The position numbers and the translations under genes are program-made. The notes beneath the pieces are model-generated. The model ran no database searches. It was not told where the DNA came from and worked only from the letters and a program-made list of their open reading frames with translations. DNA of 64,000 nucleotides from Acidimicrobiales bacterium (GTDB lineage: Bacteria; Actinomycetota; Acidimicrobiia; Acidimicrobiales; SZUA-35): positions 1 through 64,000 of the forward strand of contig JABDIY010000024.1 in the NCBI GenBank assembly GCA_013003535.1. The letters are read 5' to 3'. Numbering within the stretch: position 1 is the stretch's first letter; every line of letters starts with the position of its first letter. Below are positions 59,968 through 64,000 of the stretch, one piece after another.

Positions 59968-60360
59968 ATGGGGATTACCAACATTGCATCCGAGAAATAT
60001 CTGAGCTTTACCACGTATCGCAAAGACGGAACACCCAAATCGACTCCGGTTTGGATCGCCGATTTGCAAGATGGGACTATCGGCTTCACCAGTGCCTCGT
60101 CGAGCTGGAAAGTGAAACGACTTGCCAACAACTCCTCCGTTCTCCTTCAGCCTTCGGACGCTAGAGGCAAAGTAAAGGAGGGGACCGAACCGGTGAGCGC
60201 AACCGCGGTGGCCTCGACGGAAGACTTCTCCAGGGTTGGAGGCGCTGTCCAGAAGAAGTACGGGATGCAGTTCAAGGCGATCATGGTGTTCGGCAAGCTG
60301 ATGAAGCTCCTTGGACGCGGGTCCGGAACCGATACCGCCATCATCGTCACCCCTCTCTAG
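59968..60360 (+). CDS. Split-barrel F420/FMN-binding oxidoreductase (PPOX type)
   Basis: A 130-residue pyridoxamine-oxidase-like barrel. The pattern KYLSFTTYRKDGTPKSTPVW followed by SWKVKRLANNSSVLLQPSDARGK is that of PPOX-class F420-dependent proteins common in actinomycetes. It may use F420 or FMN to reduce a small compound. ATG at 59968. Divergent from the channel gene. Confidence 0.83.
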   Translation: MGITNIASEKYLSFTTYRKDGTPKSTPVWIADLQDGTIGFTSASSSWKVKRLANNSSVLLQPSDARGKVKEGTEPVSATAVASTEDFSRVGGAVQKKYGMQFKAIMVFGKLMKLLGRGSGTDTAIIVTPL

Positions 60361-60370
60361 TGAGAATGCC

Positions 60371-61126
60371 ATGAGCGAAGACATGTACCCAGAGTTCCCC
60401 GGCGTGGAACCGTTTGGAACGAAACGCACCCCGTCGGCTGAGCGGGCTCACCGCAAGAAGGTCGTGGCGCGCGGGTATCAAATCTTCGGAGCGATGCGTT
60501 GGGGGCAGCTTGGTGATGGCCACATAACCGCTCGAGATCCCGAGCTCACCGATCATTTCTGGGTTTTGAATTGGGGCGTGCCCTTCGTCGACGCCACCGT
60601 CGAGAAGCTGGTCCTAGTCGGTCCCGACGGGGCGGTCACCGATGAGAATGGTGTTCCCACCGGCGCGGTGAACACGGCGGGCTACAACATTCACGCCCCT
60701 CTCTATGCGGCGCGGCCCGATGTTGTGGCGGCCGCTCACACTCATACTCAGTTCGGGACGCCGTGGTCGGCCAACGTTGAGCCGTTCCGGGCGCTCAGTC
60801 AGGAGTCGTGTGCCTTCGTTTTCGATCAGGCGGTATTCGACGACGAAGAAGTAGAGGTGCTCTCCACCGATGGCGGTCGGCGTATCGCCGCTGCTCTCGG
60901 TCAGAACAAATTGTGCATCCTTCGCAATCATGGTGTGCTGACGGTGGGGCGAACGGTTGAGGCGGCCGTTGGTTGGTTTGTGCAAGCCGAGCGAGTGGCC
61001 GAGGTACACGTGAAGGCCCCCAACGGTCGAGCCATCAGCGACGAGGCCGCCAAGCTGGCCTCAGAATCGCTGAGCACCGACCATGCTGGCTGGCGCATCT
61101 ATCAGTGGCTCAACCTCACGATGTGA
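60371..61126 (+). CDS. Class II aldolase/adducin-family protein
   Basis: A 251-residue enzyme with the zinc ligands in AAAHTHTQFGTPWS (two His) and a third His in LRNHGVLTVG; the active-site acid region is RWGQLGDGHITARDPELTDH. Fuculose-phosphate aldolase-like members split sugar phosphates, and others work on decarboxylation; the substrate is unknown here. ATG at 60371 follows the preceding gene's stop by 10 nt, so they may be co-transcribed. Confidence 0.87.
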   Translation: MSEDMYPEFPGVEPFGTKRTPSAERAHRKKVVARGYQIFGAMRWGQLGDGHITARDPELTDHFWVLNWGVPFVDATVEKLVLVGPDGAVTDENGVPTGAVNTAGYNIHAPLYAARPDVVAAAHTHTQFGTPWSANVEPFRALSQESCAFVFDQAVFDDEEVEVLSTDGGRRIAAALGQNKLCILRNHGVLTVGRTVEAAVGWFVQAERVAEVHVKAPNGRAISDEAAKLASESLSTDHAGWRIYQWLNLTM

Positions 61127-61151
61127 GAAATGGGTTCGCTCAGGGCCTGCC

Positions 61152-61856
61152 CTAGTTTCGGGCCACGTCGAGCTGGCGGATGGCCGCAGCCACCGGGCCG
61201 GGATATTTGCGGTGCACGGAATGACCAGCACCACCGATAACGGCGGAGTGGATAACGTTCAGTTTCGCCTCGAAGACCTTCATCGCCGGTTGGAAGCGCT
61301 TGTCATTCTCGCCGACGATCACCACGGTGGGCGCTGTGATCGTTCCAAGTTCGTCCAGCACCCAGGAGTCGGTGTGCTTGGAGATCTCTTCGCTACCGGC
61401 CGGCAGATCGAGTTTCGCAGCTGAGAGATCGACTGCCCGATTCCACTGTTCTCGTGCGTCGGCGTTTCGGAACCCAGGGCCGGAGGCGATCAGGGCGAGC
61501 CCGGCCACTTGTTCTGGATGTTGCAGTGTGTACGCCAGGCTCAGGTAGCCGCCCAACGAATGGCCGGCAAGGACTACTGGCTTGTCAAACTGACCGAGAA
61601 CGTGCTGGAGGTCGGCCAGCACTGCTTCCCGCCCGTATTCACCGGGCGGGGGCGAATCGGATTGGCCATGGCCGCGAAGGTCCCACGCCATAGTGGTACG
61701 GTCGCCCAGTTCACGGCGGACGCTGTTCCACACGGTGCTGTTGTCAACCCAGCCGTGAGTGAAGACGATAGGGGGCAATACCGAGTCGGTCGGCGTGACC
61801 GTGACATTGATGTGAACCACGACCACCAATTTCCCATTCAGAACAACCCGGACCAC
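61152..61856 (-). CDS. Alpha/beta-fold hydrolase
   Basis: A 234-residue hydrolase. Oxyanion motif FTHGWVDNSTVW, nucleophile elbow GHSLGGYLSLAY (Ser), the acid in VIVGENDKRFQ (Asp) and base in GAGHSVHRKYPGPV (His) make a full triad. It could be an esterase, lactonase or epoxide-type enzyme. Start is a GTG at 61856, and the next gene begins 12 nt away on the other strand, so they share a promoter gap. Confidence 0.87.
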   Translation of the reverse strand: MVRVVLNGKLVVVVHINVTVTPTDSVLPPIVFTHGWVDNSTVWNSVRRELGDRTTMAWDLRGHGQSDSPPPGEYGREAVLADLQHVLGQFDKPVVLAGHSLGGYLSLAYTLQHPEQVAGLALIASGPGFRNADAREQWNRAVDLSAAKLDLPAGSEEISKHTDSWVLDELGTITAPTVVIVGENDKRFQPAMKVFEAKLNVIHSAVIGGAGHSVHRKYPGPVAAAIRQLDVARN

Positions 61857-61867
61857 AATCCTTGGTG

Positions 61868-62830
61868 ATGCACAGACTCAATGGCCCCTATTACGACGAC
61901 CTCGCACCAGGTACGGAGCTGCCCAAGCTTCCGGCGGTGACGATCACCGATGCCGAGAACGTTGCTTACCGCAGCATCACCGGTGACGAGAACCGACTCA
62001 CTGCCGATCGTTCGGCCTACGCCGCGGCCTCCGGAAGCAACGGCGCGTTGGCGAACCCGGGACTCGTTCTTCAGCTGTCCATCGGGCTCAGCACCAGCGC
62101 GACCCGTCATGCCATAGCCAACCTCTTTTATCGAGGGGTTCTTGTGCAACGCCCCGTGGAGGTGGGGGAGACGGTGCAGTCAACTACCACTGTGCTGGGG
62201 ATGGCCGACTCCCGCCCCAAAGGCGATCTCAACCGAGGAAAGGTGCTGCTGGGAATCGACACCATCGGCAGCAACGGACCGATCGCCAGTTACCAGCGAT
62301 GCGCACTATTACCGGCCCGGGGCGAAGCGCCGGGATTCTCCGACGATGTGGGTTCGGCCACTTCGGCTCCGGATCCGGACTACTCCTCAGTTATCCCGGA
62401 ATGGGACCTGTCGGCGCTTCCCGATCTGCCGGTCGCCGCCGGAGAGACCGTCGAGGATCCCATGGAGGACCACATCGACCTGGCCGCCGCATTCGCCAGG
62501 ATGACGTTCAATCAGGCCATGGTGCATCGATCGGAGTTCGCCACCACCTATCCCACTCGCCTGGTCTATGGCGGGCATGTGATCGCGCTTGCTCAAGCGT
62601 CGGCTACGCGGGTTTTCCCGGGCATGGCAACCGTCCTCGGTTGGAAAAGGTGCAATCACACCGCCCCCGCGTTTGAAGGTGACACGCTGAGTTTCACTCA
62701 CACGTTGAAGTCGAGCGACTTTGTCGGCACCGGTCAGATGCTGACGATCGAGACCTTGGGCTTTCGCCGCACCGCCGACGCCGAACCAGAGCAACTTCTC
62801 GATTGGGAATATGTAGCGCTTCACAGGTGA
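61868..62830 (+). CDS. Double-hotdog MaoC-like hydratase (mesaconyl-CoA hydratase type)
   Basis: A protein of about 320 residues with two hotdog halves. The first has VTITDAENVAYRSITGDENR, NGALANPGLVLQLSIGLSTS and NLFYRGVLVQRPVEVGETV; the second has DHIDLAAAFARMTFNQAM and TRLVYGGHVIALAQASA with HTAPAFEGDTLSFTHTL. The tandem arrangement and length resemble mesaconyl-CoA (methylfumaryl-CoA) hydratases and acyl-CoA dehydratases. The exact acyl-CoA is unknown. ATG 61868. Confidence 0.8.
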   Translation: MHRLNGPYYDDLAPGTELPKLPAVTITDAENVAYRSITGDENRLTADRSAYAAASGSNGALANPGLVLQLSIGLSTSATRHAIANLFYRGVLVQRPVEVGETVQSTTTVLGMADSRPKGDLNRGKVLLGIDTIGSNGPIASYQRCALLPARGEAPGFSDDVGSATSAPDPDYSSVIPEWDLSALPDLPVAAGETVEDPMEDHIDLAAAFARMTFNQAMVHRSEFATTYPTRLVYGGHVIALAQASATRVFPGMATVLGWKRCNHTAPAFEGDTLSFTHTLKSSDFVGTGQMLTIETLGFRRTADAEPEQLLDWEYVALHR

Positions 62831-62870
62831 GCGCAGACCGTTCGGTGGCGGACCGGCCCGCAGTGACGTT

Positions 62871-63629
62871 CTAGCTGTCCCGGATGGCCAACAGACGCTC
62901 AACCTCGGTGAGGTCGTAGGGGTTGCCAGCCATGTAGATCAGGTGACGAACGCCGACCTCGGCCCAAGCCTCCACGTCGGCGTTGGCTTCCACCATGGTG
63001 GTGCGTTCAATCGACGCCGAATCCTTCCCCAACTTCTCGCACCACTCGTCCAAAGTGGCCATGATCCCCTTGGCTTGTTCGGGGGTCTTGCCCACCATGT
63101 TATGCATCTGGGCGTACTGGGCGGTGAGGCGAAGCGTGACCTTTGGTCCGGTGCCACCGATCAAGATTGGCAACGGTCCCATGGGCGGCGGATTGAGGTT
63201 TTCCAGTCGGCGCACGACCCGGGGCAGTTCTTGGCCGAAGATTTTCAGCCGCCCGGGGGCAGTGCCGAACTCGTAGCCGTACTCGTCGTAATCCCGCTCG
63301 AACCAGCCGGAACCCATTCCCAGAACCACCCGTCCGCTGCTGATGTGATCCACCGTGCGGGCAATATCGGCCAGAAGGTCGGGGTTCCGGTAGCTCATGG
63401 GCGTGACCATCGGTCCGATCGTGGCGTGGCTGGTGGTGGCTGCCATCGCCGCCAGAATTGACCAGCACTCGAAATGGGACGCCTCGGGATCACCGTAGAG
63501 CGGGAAGAAGTGGTCCCACGTCCAGAGGGAGTCGACCCCCAGCGAGTCTGCCTTGATCCAGGCTTCACGAAGTTCGGCCATGGTGGTGGCCTGGGGATGA
63601 AGTTGAACACCGACTTTGAGATCTGCCAT
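62871..63629 (-). CDS. Luciferase-like F420-dependent oxidoreductase
   Basis: A 252-residue TIM-barrel flavin/F420 enzyme. The N-terminal VGVQLHPQATTMAELREAW, SLWTWDHFFPLYGDPE, MVTPMSYRNPDLLADIARTV and VLGMGSGWFERDYDEYG match LLM-class F420-dependent oxidoreductases. The substrate is unknown. ATG at 63629. It ends 40 nt from the double-hotdog gene's stop. Confidence 0.88.
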   Translation of the reverse strand: MADLKVGVQLHPQATTMAELREAWIKADSLGVDSLWTWDHFFPLYGDPEASHFECWSILAAMAATTSHATIGPMVTPMSYRNPDLLADIARTVDHISSGRVVLGMGSGWFERDYDEYGYEFGTAPGRLKIFGQELPRVVRRLENLNPPPMGPLPILIGGTGPKVTLRLTAQYAQMHNMVGKTPEQAKGIMATLDEWCEKLGKDSASIERTTMVEANADVEAWAEVGVRHLIYMAGNPYDLTEVERLLAIRDS

Positions 63630-63735
63630 GCCGCCAACCTAATTGGACCGGCAGGGGATACCACTACGAGATCTACACATGATCTGCAAATCTCGCCGGG
63701 GACCTCTCCACACCGTTTCCGTATCTTCGGAGATC

Positions 63736-64000
63736 ATGACCGAACCCCACACTCCGCTGGATATCCCGCCGCCGACTGCAGCGGATCGTGTGAAAGAACC
63801 GACGTCGGTTTCGCGTCCCGCTCGGTCGACCGCCACCCCGCTGCGCTCAGAGTGGGTGGCCGGTGCGCTCGCCGTTGGTGTATTGCTGGACATTGCGGTT
63901 CGCCAGCAGTACATGAGCAGCGTGGGCGTGTCCATGCTGCTGGTCGGCAGTTCGCTGGCGGTTTGGTTCGCCGGAGTCTCGCGCGGAACCCGTACTGCTG
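63736..64000 (+). CDS. Membrane protein, 3' end beyond the window (DUF4173/DUF4153-like start)
   Basis: Only the first 88 residues are in view: a Pro/Thr-rich cytoplasmic start (MTEPHTPLDIPPPTAADRV) and the first hydrophobic segments (VAGALAVGVLLDIAVRQQ and VSMLLVGSSLAVWFAG). The layout fits the N-terminus of DUF4173/DUF4153-type membrane proteins, but the fragment is too short for a sure call. Confidence 0.5.
   Translation, partial: MTEPHTPLDIPPPTAADRVKEPTSVSRPARSTATPLRSEWVAGALAVGVLLDIAVRQQYMSSVGVSMLLVGSSLAVWFAGVSRGTRTA

Noticed and set aside
1-64000. CRISPR arrays, tRNA/rRNA genes, insertion sequences, integrases, phage or toxin-antitoxin modules
   Set aside because: Looked for in all gaps and frames; nothing with suitable repeats, cloverleaf sequence, transposase or integrase motifs was seen. 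A tRNA search program would be needed for full exclusion.

Overview
The window reads as a gene-dense, high-G+C bacterial chromosome segment. It most likely comes from an actinomycete-type organism (Actinomycetota), perhaps Acidimicrobiia-like; this is an inference. Supporting signs are many GTG starts, long runs of genes overlapping by 4 nt, an F420-type split-barrel protein and a luciferase-like F420-type oxidoreductase, a DUF1707 protein, a zinc-ribbon thioredoxin, an amphi-Trp protein and lipoproteins with short lipoboxes. I see no rRNA, tRNA, CRISPR array, insertion sequence or phage module. Both window ends cut a gene.

Region 1 (1-7.1 kb): a minus-strand, translationally coupled Mrp-type Na+/H+ antiporter operon (mrpABCDEFG) runs directly into a beta-carbonic anhydrase and a small winged-helix regulator. 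Region 2 (7.2-10.3 kb): an unrecognised protein overlaps a leaderless PhnD-type binding protein, followed by a class-3-like aldehyde dehydrogenase and one copy of a repeat that also occurs at 40.7 kb. Region 3 (10.3-15.4 kb): a heterodimeric ABC exporter pair with one degenerate ATP site, divergent from a DHA2-type MFS exporter. Region 4 (15.6-24 kb): a BCCT carrier gene overlaps an osmolyte-binding lipoprotein gene; then come a fructosamine kinase, PAP2-like enzyme, PGPGW protein, thioredoxin, amphi-Trp protein, methyltransferase and an ABC-2 exporter. Region 5 (24-29.1 kb): a DoxX-like membrane protein with a secreted acidic protein, an aldehyde dehydrogenase divergent from a DUF202 pair around a striking inverted repeat, and two PRC-barrel proteins behind a tiny membrane protein.

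Region 6 (29.2-34.8 kb) is an arginine succinyltransferase (AST) operon, in transcript order M20 hydrolase - astA - astD - astB, divergent from a Fur-family regulator. Region 7 (34.8-38.6 kb) has a CHRD protein, a rhodanese-P450 pair, the 5' stub of a lost aldehyde dehydrogenase fused into a PAP2 gene, and a DUF1707 protein. Region 8 (38.6-50.3 kb) is a polyamine/agmatine block: C45-type acyltransferase/hydrolase - GNAT - agmatinase - potA - potB - potC - potD in one operon, an ABC-F ATPase, then an omega-aminotransferase and a PuuB-like amine oxidase. Together regions 6 and 8 suggest that the cell imports agmatine/polyamines and feeds arginine and putrescine carbon and nitrogen into glutamate and succinate. 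Region 9 (50.3-64 kb) contains an HD-GYP protein fused to tandem Ig/cadherin-like repeats, a fasciclin lipoprotein, pyruvate carboxylase, a two-helix K+ channel with RCK domains, and small catabolic enzymes (aldolase II, alpha/beta hydrolase, double-hotdog hydratase, F420-type oxidoreductase).
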